Part shown: piece by piece, positions 54,171 to 62,593 of the stretch
Position numbering within the stretch: the stretch's first letter is position 1
How the letters are laid out: every line of letters starts with the position of its first letter
NCBI GenBank assembly: GCA_018222865.1
Contig: JAAEZM010000009.1
Location: 4,399-68,398, forward strand
From: Alphaproteobacteria bacterium
Lineage (GTDB): Bacteria; Pseudomonadota; Alphaproteobacteria; Caulobacterales; Maricaulaceae
Direction: 5' to 3'
DNA: 64,000 nt
The notes under the pieces: generated by a model
The model's database searches: none
Told to the model about the DNA's origin: nothing
Seen by the model: the letters and a program-made list of their open reading frames with translations, nothing else
Position numbers and translations under genes: made by a program

Positions 54171-55079
54171 CTACTGCCCCGTGGGACGAGCTGTCGCATC
54201 TTCTCCGCCACCCAGCAGGAAGACATAGGCAGCGAGCGCATCAATCGTGGCGTCGTCGAGACGGCCTTCCCAGCCCGGCATCACGCCATAGGGCCCGCGA
54301 TAAATGATATTGATCACCTGATCGCGTTCAGATCCGTAGAGCCATTCGCCATCCGTCAGGTTTGGCGCGCCCTGCATGCGGTCACCCCGACCATCATCCA
54401 TGTGACAGCTGGCACACTGAATGGCGTAGATCTCTGCGCCCTCAGAATTGGCTTCTGCCAGTCCGGACAAGGACAGAACGTGATCACTGACGGCCTGGAT
54501 CTGCGAGTTGGACAGCAATTCGTCACGACCGAAGGCCGGCATGATGGACATGCGCGTGTCAGGGTGTTCTGTGCGAATTCCGTACATCAGCGTGTCGTGG
54601 ATGTCCTGATACGTCCCGCCCCAAAGCCAGACATCATCATTGAGGTTCGGATATCCAACAAAGCCTTGCGCACCCGCGCCGTGACATGTGGCGCAGTTAT
54701 CGCCAAAGGCCGATTCACCGGCAGCACGGACGAATTGAAGGAGTTGCGGGTCGTTTTCGATCTCCTCGATCGAAGCGCCACGCAGCGCTTCAAATCCGCT
54801 CGCCCGGGACGCTTCAAGCGCCTCGATCGCCGCGGCGACATTCGCACGCTCGGAGTGATTGCGCAGACCGCGCGTATGATCGCCCTCCGCTGACATGCCC
54901 GGCAGGCCCGGAATGGCCGGCATGAAGATCATGTAGATCACCGACCAGAAGATCGTGGCGTAGAAGATCCACAGCCACCAGCGTGGCAATGGTGTATCGA
55001 GTTCCTTGATCCCGTCCCACTCATGTCCAGTGGTGGCGGTACCGGTGTGATCATCGTGTTCAAGTTTATTGTCGGACAT
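54171..55079 (-). CDS. ccoP: cbb3-type cytochrome c oxidase subunit III (dihaem cytochrome c)
   Basis: A 302-residue subunit. The N-terminal DTPLPRWWLWIFYATIFWSVIYMIFMPAIPG is the membrane anchor with the CcoP signature. Two haem c sites: FGDNCATCHGAGAQG near residue 132 and IQCASCHMDDGRG near residue 220, each followed by distal Met regions (SIMPAFG; GVMPGWEGRL). The start at 55079 is 4 bases after ccoQ. Confidence 0.96.
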   Translation of the reverse strand: MSDNKLEHDDHTGTATTGHEWDGIKELDTPLPRWWLWIFYATIFWSVIYMIFMPAIPGLPGMSAEGDHTRGLRNHSERANVAAAIEALEASRASGFEALRGASIEEIENDPQLLQFVRAAGESAFGDNCATCHGAGAQGFVGYPNLNDDVWLWGGTYQDIHDTLMYGIRTEHPDTRMSIMPAFGRDELLSNSQIQAVSDHVLSLSGLAEANSEGAEIYAIQCASCHMDDGRGDRMQGAPNLTDGEWLYGSERDQVINIIYRGPYGVMPGWEGRLDDATIDALAAYVFLLGGGEDATARPTGQ

Positions 55080-55083
55080 GACT

Positions 55084-55263
55084 TTAGTCCTCACTTGCCG
55101 CGGCGTCCGCGGGGCTGTCGGATTCGTTGAGCGGTGCATTTGCCGCCTTATCGAAGCGCTCCTGGTTTTTCGGCCAGAGCGCGTAAGTCAGCGCGCCGAG
55201 GAATAGCGTCACAAAGAGCAACATTCCCCAAGTCTGAGCAAAACTGGCTAGGATCTCATACAT
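55084..55263 (-). CDS. ccoQ: cbb3-type oxidase small subunit CcoQ
   Basis: A 59-residue frame between ccoO and ccoP: one helix (ASFAQTWGMLLFVTLFLG), then ALTYALWPKNQERFDKAAN and a polar acidic tail. TYALWPKNQERFDKAA is the CcoQ signature (typically ALRPGSRKRFDEAA-like). It lies 4 bases from ccoO and ccoP, so it belongs to the oxidase operon. Its short length could hide it from automatic callers. Confidence 0.92.
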   Translation of the reverse strand: MYEILASFAQTWGMLLFVTLFLGALTYALWPKNQERFDKAANAPLNESDSPADAAASED

Positions 55264-55267
55264 TGCG

Positions 55268-56026
55268 CTACCTCAGATTCTCGTCGGCTTCGGCCTCATA
55301 GGTGGAGAAATCCACCATGGTGCCGAGCACCTGCAGATAGGCGATGAGCGCATCCAGCTCGGAAACCATGTCCGGATTGCCATCGAAATCACGCATCACA
55401 GCGCCCGGATAACGGGCCTGGAAGCCATCATAATCCTCTGCAAACGGATCCAGCTGGGTCTCGATATCGGAAACCGCGGCTTCCAGATGCTCGGCCTCAT
55501 AGGGCACACCAACAAGGCTCAGCGTGCGCAGATTGGCCTGAACATTCTCAAATGCGAGTTCCGACGTCTCCAGGAAGGGATAGGCCGGCATGATGGATTC
55601 CGGCACGACAGATGTCGGCGCCCGCATGTGATCGCGATGCCATTCATCTGAATACTTGCCACCGACCCGAGCGAGGTCGGGCCCGGTCCGCTTGGAGCCC
55701 CACTGGAAGGGGTGGTCATACATGCTCTCGGCCGCCAGCGAGTAGTGGCCATAGCGCTCGACCTCATCACGCAGGGGACGGATCATCTGAGAGTGGCAGT
55801 TATAGCAACCCTCCCGGATGTAGATATCGCGTCCCAGCTGCTCGAGCGGCGTATAGGGTCGCACGCCTTCAACCTCCTCAATGGTCGAGTCGAGGTAGAA
55901 GAGTGGTGCGATTTCGACGATCCCGCCGATGGACACCGTGACGAGGATGCCGACTGAAAGAATGAGCGAGTTCTTCTCGAAGAGTTTCTTGTGAAGATCG
56001 CTCCAGAGGCTGGTACGTTCAGACAT
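55268..56026 (-). CDS. ccoO: cbb3-type cytochrome c oxidase subunit II (monohaem)
   Basis: A 252-residue subunit with one N-terminal helix ([28 protein letters not shown]) and a haem c site [14 protein letters not shown] near residue 72. [27 protein letters not shown] and [23 protein letters not shown] are strongly conserved in CcoO; the last holds the axial Met. It follows ccoN by 9 bases. Confidence 0.96.
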   Translation of the reverse strand: MSERTSLWSDLHKKLFEKNSLILSVGILVTVSIGGIVEIAPLFYLDSTIEEVEGVRPYTPLEQLGRDIYIREGCYNCHSQMIRPLRDEVERYGHYSLAAESMYDHPFQWGSKRTGPDLARVGGKYSDEWHRDHMRAPTSVVPESIMPAYPFLETSELAFENVQANLRTLSLVGVPYEAEHLEAAVSDIETQLDPFAEDYDGFQARYPGAVMRDFDGNPDMVSELDALIAYLQVLGTMVDFSTYEAEADENLR

Positions 56027-56035
56027 GACGCCCCC

Positions 56036-57682
56036 CTATTCCGCGAGAGCCGGCTGAGGCACGACAGCCTCATCGGTCTCGGTCACATCGCCCTTAATGG
56101 TGCGATAGACGTTGTAGATCATGATGAGTGCACCCGCGAGGTAGAGCACGCCGCCCACGGCGCGGATGATGTAGGAGATATGCATCGCCTCAACGGTCTC
56201 GACGAAGGAGTATTCCAGGAAGCCGAGCTCGTTATAGGCCCGCCACATCAGGCCCTGCATGATGCCGGCGACCCACATGGAGGTGATGTAAAGCAGGATG
56301 CCGAAGGTCGCGATCCAGAAGTGCCAATCAACGAGCGCCTTGGAGAACATGCCCTTCTTCTTCCACAGCCATGGAACGAGGCAGTAGAGCGCACCAAAGG
56401 AGACAAAGCCGACCCAGCCCAGCGCACCGGAGTGCACGTGACCGACGGTCCAGTCCGTATAGTGCGACAGGGAGTTCACGGCCCGGACCGACATGACCGG
56501 CCCCTCAAAGGTCGACATGCCATAGAAAGCGACGGACAAGACAAGCATCCGCACAACCGGATCCGTCCGCAACTTGTCCCAGGCGCCTGACAGCGTCATC
56601 AGACCGTTGATCATCCCGCCCCAGGACGGCATCCACAGCATGATGGAGAAGGTCATGCCCAGCGTCTGCGCCCACTCAGGAAGAGCGGTGTAATGCAGGT
56701 GGTGCGGACCCGCCCAGATATAGATGAAGATCAAAGACCAGAAGTGGATGATCGAGAGGCGGTAGGAATAGACCGGACGATGTACCCGCTTCGGGATGAA
56801 GTAGTACATGATGCCCAGGAAACCCGCGGTCAGGAAGAAGCCGACCGCATTGTGGCCATACCACCACTGGGTCAGCGCGTTCTGAACGCCCGCCATGACC
56901 GGATAGCTGCGCGAGCCAAAGAAATCGACCGGAACGGCGAGATTATTGACCACGTGCAGGACGGCAATGGTGATGATGAAGGCCAGATAGAACCAGTTCG
57001 CCACATAAATGTGGGGCTCTTTCCGCTTCCACAGCGTACCCAGGAAAATCAGAAGATAAGCGACCCAGACAATGGTCAGCCACAGATCGGCATACCATTC
57101 CGGCTCAGCATATTCCTGTGATTGCGTGATGCCGATCAGATAACCCGATGCCGCAATCACGATGAAGAATTGATAGCCCCAAAAGACAAACCACGGCCAA
57201 ACGCCACCGGCGATCCGGGTCCGGCTGGTCCGCTGGACGACATAGAAGGAGGTCGCCAGAAGCACATTGCCGCCAAAGGCAAAGATCACCGCCGAAGTGT
57301 GCAGCGGTCGCAATCGCCCAAAGCTCGTAAAGCCGAACGCATCCAGATTGAGAACTGGGAAGGCCAGTTGGAAAGCGATGAGGACGCCGACCAGAAGCCC
57401 TGCCGCACCCCAGAAGAGCGAGGCGATCACACCGGCCTTGATCAAGTCCTCATTATATTCGGACTGATCGACGATGACGCCGCCGCGCGCAATGGCGCCA
57501 ACGACCAGCAGCAAGCCTGTCAAAAAGCCTGCCAAAATGAGCCATGACTGTCCTTTCATGGCGGCATCAGGCGCAAAGGCCGCTGCGAACAGCGCCCAAA
57601 GAGCCCCTAAAAGAGTTATGAGACCAACCGCAGCCAGATTAATATCAAAGCCACTGCGTTGGAGTGTTTGCGACGAAGTCAT
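56036..57682 (-). CDS. ccoN: cbb3-type cytochrome c oxidase catalytic subunit I
   Basis: A 548-residue haem-copper oxidase subunit with about 12-14 helices. Haem and CuB ligands: [52 protein letters not shown] and [16 protein letters not shown]. It reduces oxygen at high affinity, useful at low oxygen. First gene of the operon. The upstream region has no TTGAT-N4-ATCAA FNR/FixK box that I can see, but has an inverted repeat at 57783 and a CRP-like site at 57842. Confidence 0.97.
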   Translation of the reverse strand: MTSSQTLQRSGFDINLAAVGLITLLGALWALFAAAFAPDAAMKGQSWLILAGFLTGLLLVVGAIARGGVIVDQSEYNEDLIKAGVIASLFWGAAGLLVGVLIAFQLAFPVLNLDAFGFTSFGRLRPLHTSAVIFAFGGNVLLATSFYVVQRTSRTRIAGGVWPWFVFWGYQFFIVIAASGYLIGITQSQEYAEPEWYADLWLTIVWVAYLLIFLGTLWKRKEPHIYVANWFYLAFIITIAVLHVVNNLAVPVDFFGSRSYPVMAGVQNALTQWWYGHNAVGFFLTAGFLGIMYYFIPKRVHRPVYSYRLSIIHFWSLIFIYIWAGPHHLHYTALPEWAQTLGMTFSIMLWMPSWGGMINGLMTLSGAWDKLRTDPVVRMLVLSVAFYGMSTFEGPVMSVRAVNSLSHYTDWTVGHVHSGALGWVGFVSFGALYCLVPWLWKKKGMFSKALVDWHFWIATFGILLYITSMWVAGIMQGLMWRAYNELGFLEYSFVETVEAMHISYIIRAVGGVLYLAGALIMIYNVYRTIKGDVTETDEAVVPQPALAE

Positions 57683-57782
57683 CGACGCCCCCGGGATTTG
57701 TGGTTACCTGTCAGACCCGGTTTACGCGTGTTTCCCACAAATTCTGTATGGCAATTTGTCGCGTGGCGTGACGACGCACACC

Positions 57783-57803
57783 AAAGTTTCGTTTCGAAAC
57801 TTT
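57783..57803. promoter_or_regulatory. Perfect inverted repeat upstream of ccoN
   Basis: Arms AAAGTTTCG and CGAAACTTT, 9 bases each, flank TTT, 101 bases upstream of the ccoN start. It could be an operator of the cbb3 operon or of the opposite small gene. A T run follows on the plus strand, so a weak terminator is also possible. Confidence 0.4.
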
Positions 57804-57841
57804 TTTAGAGAAATCCTCTTTTCCGGTATTGCGCCCGGGGC

Positions 57842-57855
57842 GTGATCTCTGTCAC
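57842..57855. promoter_or_regulatory. CRP/FNR-superfamily-like site (GTGA-N6-TCAC)
   Basis: GTGATCTCTGTCAC, flanked by C and A, matches the GTGA-N6-TCAC core recognised by CRP and some relatives. It lies between ccoN (minus, 159 bases upstream of its ATG) and the small gene starting at 57946 (plus). An FNR site would be TTGAT-N4-ATCAA, which is not present. Confidence 0.4.
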
Positions 57856-57945
57856 ATTATATTGTGATCGCGAACGATAGAATTTCGCGACGGATACTCG
57901 GGGAGTGTGACGTACAAGAGAAACGTGTCAGGGGGGATGGCCGAC

Positions 57946-58200
57946 ATGCTTACGCAGACTCACAGTTTTAGTACCGATGCAGAACTTCTGGCCTTCCAGA
58001 AACGTGTTCTGATTTTTCTGTCAAACATCGACTCCGCAGACCCTGCCGGAAACGAGTGCCTTTTTCTAAGCAATAACAAGACGGTAAGGCGTCGCTTGGT
58101 GACCATCCAAGCCACCAGCCACCTCATTCTGGAAGAATTCAATGCCTTCCTCGAGCGCACCACGGTCGACACGCTCGATACGCATGTTGGCGCTATTTGA
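57946..58200 (+). CDS. Small hypothetical protein divergent from ccoN
   Basis: An 84-residue soluble protein, mostly predicted helix: DAELLAFQKRVLIFLSNIDS, KTVRRRLVTIQATSHLILEEFNAFLERTTVD. GGGGGG lies about 9 bases before the ATG at 57946; earlier starts at 57937 and GTG 57907 are in frame but poorly spaced. Not recognised. It shares the regulatory region with the cbb3 operon, so it could be an oxygen- or CRP-family-regulated gene. Confidence 0.5.
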   Translation: MLTQTHSFSTDAELLAFQKRVLIFLSNIDSADPAGNECLFLSNNKTVRRRLVTIQATSHLILEEFNAFLERTTVDTLDTHVGAI

Positions 58201-58301
58201 CGGACACGCGCCGCGCGCTGAGCCGCAAGTTTCCCGCCACATTCTCCCACAGACCGCGCGGTCCGGAGTGAATTCGCTTCAAGTCCGAACGGGAGCTGGA
58301 C

Positions 58302-58952
58302 CTAGATGGTCTGCCCGGTTTTCTCCCAATCCTTCATAAAGGCCTCAAGGCCCGCATCGGTCAGCTTATGCTTCGCAAGCGATTTAAGCACTGGCGGCGG
58401 AACCGTCGCGACATCGGCCCCGGCGAGCGCACACTCTTGGACATGTGCGGCAGAGCGAATAGACGCCGCCAGGATTTCAGTCTCGAAGCCGTAATTATCG
58501 TAAACGGTGCGCAGGTCGTGGATCAGCTCCATGCCATCAACCCCGAGATCATCCAGTCGGCCGATGAAGGGGGAGATGTAAGTCGCTCCCGCCTTCGCGG
58601 CCAGAAGTCCCTGATTGGCTGAGAAACACAGCGTGACATTGGTTTCGATCCCTTCGGCGACAAGCGCCTTGCAGGCCTTCAAACCGTCCCAGGTCAGCGG
58701 CAGTTTCACGACGACATTGTCGGCAAGTGCCGCCAGCTTCACGCCTTCGCGGATCATGCCTTCACTGTCCAGCGCCGTGACCTCCGCGCTCACCGGCCCA
58801 TCAACAATACTGCAAATCTCAGTAACAACTTCGATGAAGTCACGACCAGATTTCATGATCAAGGATGGGTTCGTGGTAACGCCATCGAGAAGACCGACCT
58901 CAGCCACCTCGCGGATATCAGCAACGTCAGCGGTATCAACAAAGAATTTCAC
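58302..58952 (-). CDS. Transaldolase (fructose-6-phosphate aldolase-like, TalC/MipB type)
   Basis: A 216-residue protein of the small transaldolase family: [32 protein letters not shown] at the start, [16 protein letters not shown] with the Schiff-base Lys, [33 protein letters not shown]. It transfers a dihydroxyacetone group between sugar phosphates. It starts at GTG with AGGAG 8 bases upstream. A palindrome at 58969 lies just upstream of the ribosome site. Confidence 0.94.
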   Translation of the reverse strand: MKFFVDTADVADIREVAEVGLLDGVTTNPSLIMKSGRDFIEVVTEICSIVDGPVSAEVTALDSEGMIREGVKLAALADNVVVKLPLTWDGLKACKALVAEGIETNVTLCFSANQGLLAAKAGATYISPFIGRLDDLGVDGMELIHDLRTVYDNYGFETEILAASIRSAAHVQECALAGADVATVPPPVLKSLAKHKLTDAGLEAFMKDWEKTGQTI

Positions 58953-58968
58953 GACCTTAACTCCTGAT

Positions 58969-58984
58969 AGCGAACATGTTCACT
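58969..58984. promoter_or_regulatory. Palindrome AGCGAACATGTTCACT upstream of the transaldolase gene
   Basis: Two 8-base half-sites, AGCGAACA and TGTTCACT (reverse complement AGTGAACA), meet with no spacer, 17-32 bases before the GTG start. The same half-sites with a 1-base spacer occur at 62398 before the monooxygenase operon. It is placed as a repressor operator over the transcription start. Confidence 0.5.
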
Positions 58985-59034
58985 TACGCCAGTGCCATGC
59001 GATTGAGCGCGCGCCAAGACCGAATGCGCGGTTT

Positions 59035-59991
59035 TCAGTTGATTTTCGCGTACATGTCACGAATGAAGGCATGGGTCTCTTCAGGGCGCGTCACGATCGG
59101 CATATGTCCGACCCCTTCCAGAAGGACCAGCGGCATGTCGGGATGATGGCGCTGGATCGCCTGAATATGAGATTGATGATCCAGCACGGCATCGCCATCG
59201 CCGTACAGCATGCCTAGCGGGCAAGCCAGATCAGCATAGCGCGGCTGAATATCTGCAATATCGAGCGAAACCGACCGCAAATCCGTGGACGCGGCATAGA
59301 AGGCTTCTGGCCTCAGGGTCAAAAGCCCACCGCCGCGGGTTCGAAAATCCTCGGGCGGGGTTTCCGGAGCGAACACCACTTTGAGAACCGCGGCGCCCTG
59401 GCGCAACGACATCGGAATCGCGACCGTATTGCCGATGAAACGACGCAAGAGCGGATTGGCGATATCAATGCCTTTAAAAACAGACGGCGCCGTCTCCTGA
59501 ACGGCGGTCAGAGGCGCCAGCATGGCCAGTCCACCGACCTGCCCGGGATGGTTGAGGGCCATGAAGAGTGATACGGCACCGCCCAGCGAATGGCCAACGA
59601 TCAAAGGCTTATCAAGCTCAAGCGTCTCAATCATTTCCGCGATCATCGCGGCCTGATTGGGAAGGCGCGCCAGCGCATCAATATCGCGGGTAGAGTGTCC
59701 ACATCCAGGGCGGTCAACGGCGATAACGCGGAAGTCTTCGGCCAGGCGGTCAATCATGGCATAGCCGAAATTCTCCAGATTACCGGAGAGGCCATGGATC
59801 AAAACAATCGGGCGCCCCTGCCCTTTATCGACATAGTGCAGCCGTCCACCCGAAACGTCCACGAACTCACCGCGGGGCGGCACCCCCTCCCTCACCTTGC
59901 GAGCAATTGAGCGGGTGAAGACGTGCGCGGCGAGAAAACCCGCAATGATCAGGACCAGTCCCGCGTAGAGAATTGTCTGCAAAATATCCAT
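59035..59991 (-). CDS. Membrane-anchored alpha/beta-hydrolase
   Basis: A 318-residue hydrolase with an N-terminal helix (ILQTILYAGLVLIIAGFLAAHVF). IVLIHGLSGNLENF is the oxyanion loop, VGHSLGGAVSLF the nucleophile elbow near residue 135, GDGDAVLDHQSH the acid region and GVGHMPIVTRP the His. Likely an esterase or lactonase. The ATG overlaps the SDR stop (TAATG), so it is the last gene of the monooxygenase-SDR-hydrolase operon. Confidence 0.88.
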   Translation of the reverse strand: MDILQTILYAGLVLIIAGFLAAHVFTRSIARKVREGVPPRGEFVDVSGGRLHYVDKGQGRPIVLIHGLSGNLENFGYAMIDRLAEDFRVIAVDRPGCGHSTRDIDALARLPNQAAMIAEMIETLELDKPLIVGHSLGGAVSLFMALNHPGQVGGLAMLAPLTAVQETAPSVFKGIDIANPLLRRFIGNTVAIPMSLRQGAAVLKVVFAPETPPEDFRTRGGGLLTLRPEAFYAASTDLRSVSLDIADIQPRYADLACPLGMLYGDGDAVLDHQSHIQAIQRHHPDMPLVLLEGVGHMPIVTRPEETHAFIRDMYAKIN

Positions 59992-60833
59992 TAGGCTTGC
60001 TCCGCATCCGCCGCACTGGACAGCCGCTTCTTCATGATCCCCCAGTAGTTTGAGGGCCATAACCGCTCAATCCAATGCAGGAGGTGGGCATCCCGTCCGA
60101 CGAGAACACGAGGGCGGCGGCGTTCCACGCCTCGAAGAATGATGTCCGCGGCCTTTGGCGGTGGCATAACCAGATTATCCGCGGCTTGCTTGAGCCCGCG
60201 GTCAATCTCTTCCTGGCTCGCTGAGGCCGGCATGCGCGCAGATTTGGCGATACTGGTATTCACGCCGCCCGGGTGCACGGTCGTCACCGAGATATCGCTG
60301 TCGGCCATCTCATGGCGCAGCGCATCCGAAAACCCTCGCACGCCAAATTTTGCGGCACTATAGGCCGTCTGGCCCGCCGGCGCGATCACCCCGAAAATGC
60401 TCGAAATATTCGTTATATGCCCCTCCCCGCTCTCACGCATGAGTGGCAGGAAAGCGCGCGTCATTCGGATCGGCCCCCAAAAATTGATATCAATCAACCA
60501 TTCGAAATCATCCTCGGCGATATCCTCGAACTGGCCGCCGAGCGCGACACCGGCATTATTGAAAAGAAGATGGGCGGCGCCATGATCCCGACGCACGGCG
60601 TCCGCGAAATCCGTGATCGCAGCTTTGTCGCCGACATCGACACGGTGCGTCGTTACTCGGATTTCATTGCTGGCGAGGGCCTGCGCTACATCCGCCAAAC
60701 CCGCTTCATTCACATCGGCCAGGGCGAGATTACAGCCTCGCTCTGCAAGAGCTTCGGCCAGAGCCCGACCGATACCGCTCGCAGCGCCCGTGATTACAGC
60801 CGTCTTGCCGGCAAAACTCATAGACGCGCTCAT
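59991..60833 (-). CDS. Short-chain dehydrogenase/reductase
   Basis: A 280-residue classical SDR. Cofactor loop TGAASGIGRALAEAL at residue 15, NNAGVALGG near residue 91, catalytic Ser in ITNISSIFG and YSAAKFGVRGF near residue 159. The C-terminus is basic. It likely interconverts an alcohol and a ketone for the monooxygenase upstream. It starts in a 4-base overlap with the monooxygenase stop and ends in TAATG with the hydrolase. Confidence 0.9.
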   Translation of the reverse strand: MSASMSFAGKTAVITGAASGIGRALAEALAERGCNLALADVNEAGLADVAQALASNEIRVTTHRVDVGDKAAITDFADAVRRDHGAAHLLFNNAGVALGGQFEDIAEDDFEWLIDINFWGPIRMTRAFLPLMRESGEGHITNISSIFGVIAPAGQTAYSAAKFGVRGFSDALRHEMADSDISVTTVHPGGVNTSIAKSARMPASASQEEIDRGLKQAADNLVMPPPKAADIILRGVERRRPRVLVGRDAHLLHWIERLWPSNYWGIMKKRLSSAADAEQA

Positions 60834-62353
60834 TCCGCTGCTTCCGCGATTTCCGGCTCGACCCTGGACGGTCGGTCGCCTTTACGGCCAAAGCGCAATG
60901 CCCCGTCCTCCAGCTTGCCATAGCGAATGGCCAGCATGTCCTGGATATAATTCTGATAGGTCCGCCATGGCGGCTTGGTGCCCTGTTTGGGCAAATAGGG
61001 CTCCGCGCGCTTGATATAGCCCGATTGCAGATTCAATAGCGGCATGGTTTCCAGATCCGCAGGCGGTTCAGGCACGCAATAATCATAGCCCTTGGCCTGC
61101 ATGTGATTGAGCAGGCGGCAGACGCGCTCACACGTCAGGTCAATCTTCAATGTCCAGGACGCGTTGGTATAGCCAAACGCCATCGCCAGATTCGGCAAGG
61201 GGCTGAGCATCATGCCGCGATAGCTGATCGACTGAGTGGGCTCGACCTGGCTTCCATCGACGCTGAAATTCATCCCGCCAGCCAGCAACATCTCCAGCCC
61301 GGTCGCCGGGATAATCACGTCTGCGTCGAGATGCTCGCCGGATTTGAGCTGGATCCCGGTCTCTGTAAAACGCTCGATATGATCGGTTTCCACCGAGGCT
61401 TTGCCGGACTTCAGCGCCTGGAAGAAATCGCCGTCGGGCGCTGCGCAGAATCGCTCATCCCACGGGTTATATTTCGGCGTAAAATGCTTCTCGACATCAT
61501 AGTCATCGCCCAATTCCTCGCGGATATATTTGAGCACCATATTGCGCACCATATTGGGGTGACGCTTGGCCAGCTCGAAGAAAATGATCGAGACGAGCAC
61601 ATTCTTAATCCGCGTGGCGCTATAGGCCGCCTTTGAGGGCAGAACCTTGCGCAGGAAGTTGGCCACCGGGTCCACCGCCGGGCGCGGGGCGATATAGGTC
61701 GGCGAACGCTGCAGCATGGTCACGTGAGACGCCGTATCCGCCATGGCCGGGACCAAGGTCACTGCCGTCGCGCCGGAGCCAATAACTACGACTTTTTTGC
61801 CGCTGTAATCATAGCCTTCCGGCCAATGTTGCGGATGCAGGATATCGCCGCGAAAATCCTTTTCGCCCTCAAACTTCACCACATGGCCGTGGTCATAGCG
61901 ATAATAGCCAGAGCACATCATCAAGAAGCGGCATTCAACACGCACCCGGGCGCCGGTATCGGTCCGCTTGGCCTCAACTTCCCAGCGCGCCTTGTCAGAA
62001 TTCCAATTGCCGGAGAGCACGCGGTGTTTGAAGCGGATATTCGGCGTAATCCCGCCATCGGAGGCCGTTTGTTCGACATAGGACTTGATGCTTGGCCCGT
62101 CGGCGAAGACCTTGCCATCCTGCCAGGGCCGAAAGGCATAGCCGAACGTATACATGTCGCTGTCAGACCGGATGCCGGGATATTTGAACAAATCCCAGGT
62201 TCCGCCCATATCCTCGCGCGCTTCCAGGATCATGTAGGACTGATCTGGGCTGCGGGTCTGGAGATGGTGGGCTGCGCCGATACCCGAAACTCCAGCGCCG
62301 ACGATTAATACATCGACCTGTTCCACGCCTGCGCCTTGCACCGCTTCGCTCAT
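60830..62353 (-). CDS. Flavin-containing Baeyer-Villiger-type monooxygenase
   Basis: A 507-residue FAD/NADPH enzyme. FAD loop VDVLIVGAGVSGIGAAHHL at residue 13, then MGGTWDLFKYPGIRSDSDMYTFGY. The Baeyer-Villiger fingerprint FxGxxxHxxxWP appears exactly as FRGDILHPQHWP near residue 168. NADPH loop VVVIGSGATAVTLVPAMA near residue 190. It inserts oxygen next to a ketone to give an ester or lactone. First gene of an operon with SDR and hydrolase; GGGGAG precedes the ATG. The gene set resembles the mymA-lipR-SDR part of the M. tuberculosis mymA operon. Confidence 0.92.
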   Translation of the reverse strand: MSEAVQGAGVEQVDVLIVGAGVSGIGAAHHLQTRSPDQSYMILEAREDMGGTWDLFKYPGIRSDSDMYTFGYAFRPWQDGKVFADGPSIKSYVEQTASDGGITPNIRFKHRVLSGNWNSDKARWEVEAKRTDTGARVRVECRFLMMCSGYYRYDHGHVVKFEGEKDFRGDILHPQHWPEGYDYSGKKVVVIGSGATAVTLVPAMADTASHVTMLQRSPTYIAPRPAVDPVANFLRKVLPSKAAYSATRIKNVLVSIIFFELAKRHPNMVRNMVLKYIREELGDDYDVEKHFTPKYNPWDERFCAAPDGDFFQALKSGKASVETDHIERFTETGIQLKSGEHLDADVIIPATGLEMLLAGGMNFSVDGSQVEPTQSISYRGMMLSPLPNLAMAFGYTNASWTLKIDLTCERVCRLLNHMQAKGYDYCVPEPPADLETMPLLNLQSGYIKRAEPYLPKQGTKPPWRTYQNYIQDMLAIRYGKLEDGALRFGRKGDRPSRVEPEIAEAAE

Positions 62354-62593
62354 CTTTCACTCCCCGTCGCGCATTAGGCGACCTTATCTTTGGGATAAGT
62401 GAACACTGTTCGCTAAGTTCGTACAAGCCTCTATCAATGCGATATACACGCCAAGACAATGCGTGCCGACGTACCCGCCATCAAACGACCGAAGGGGATC
62501 TGGTTCGATTTTAAGGGGTTTTCAATCTGACCGGGGCATAGTCATCTGCAACCATCGAGCAATAAAGGGTGGTCACGACCGGCCGCGGACTGT
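62354..62593. other. Divergent intergenic region between monooxygenase operon and histidine kinase
   Basis: About 240 bases without a gene. It contains the operator-like palindrome at 62398 and the overlapping CTTATC/GATAAG repeat. Beyond 62420 I see no clear promoter boxes or repeats. Confidence 0.5.
62398..62414. promoter_or_regulatory. Palindrome AGTGAACACTGTTCGCT upstream of the monooxygenase operon
   Basis: Half-sites AGTGAACA and TGTTCGCT flank one C; they match in 7 of 8 positions and are the same two half-sites as at 58969. It lies 45-61 bases before the monooxygenase ATG, suited to an operator. A second short repeat, CTTATC and GATAAG around TTTGG, overlaps at 62383-62399. Confidence 0.5.

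Noticed and set aside
57683-57945. FNR/FixK box (TTGAT-N4-ATCAA) before ccoN
   Set aside because: Read on both strands; no acceptable match was found.
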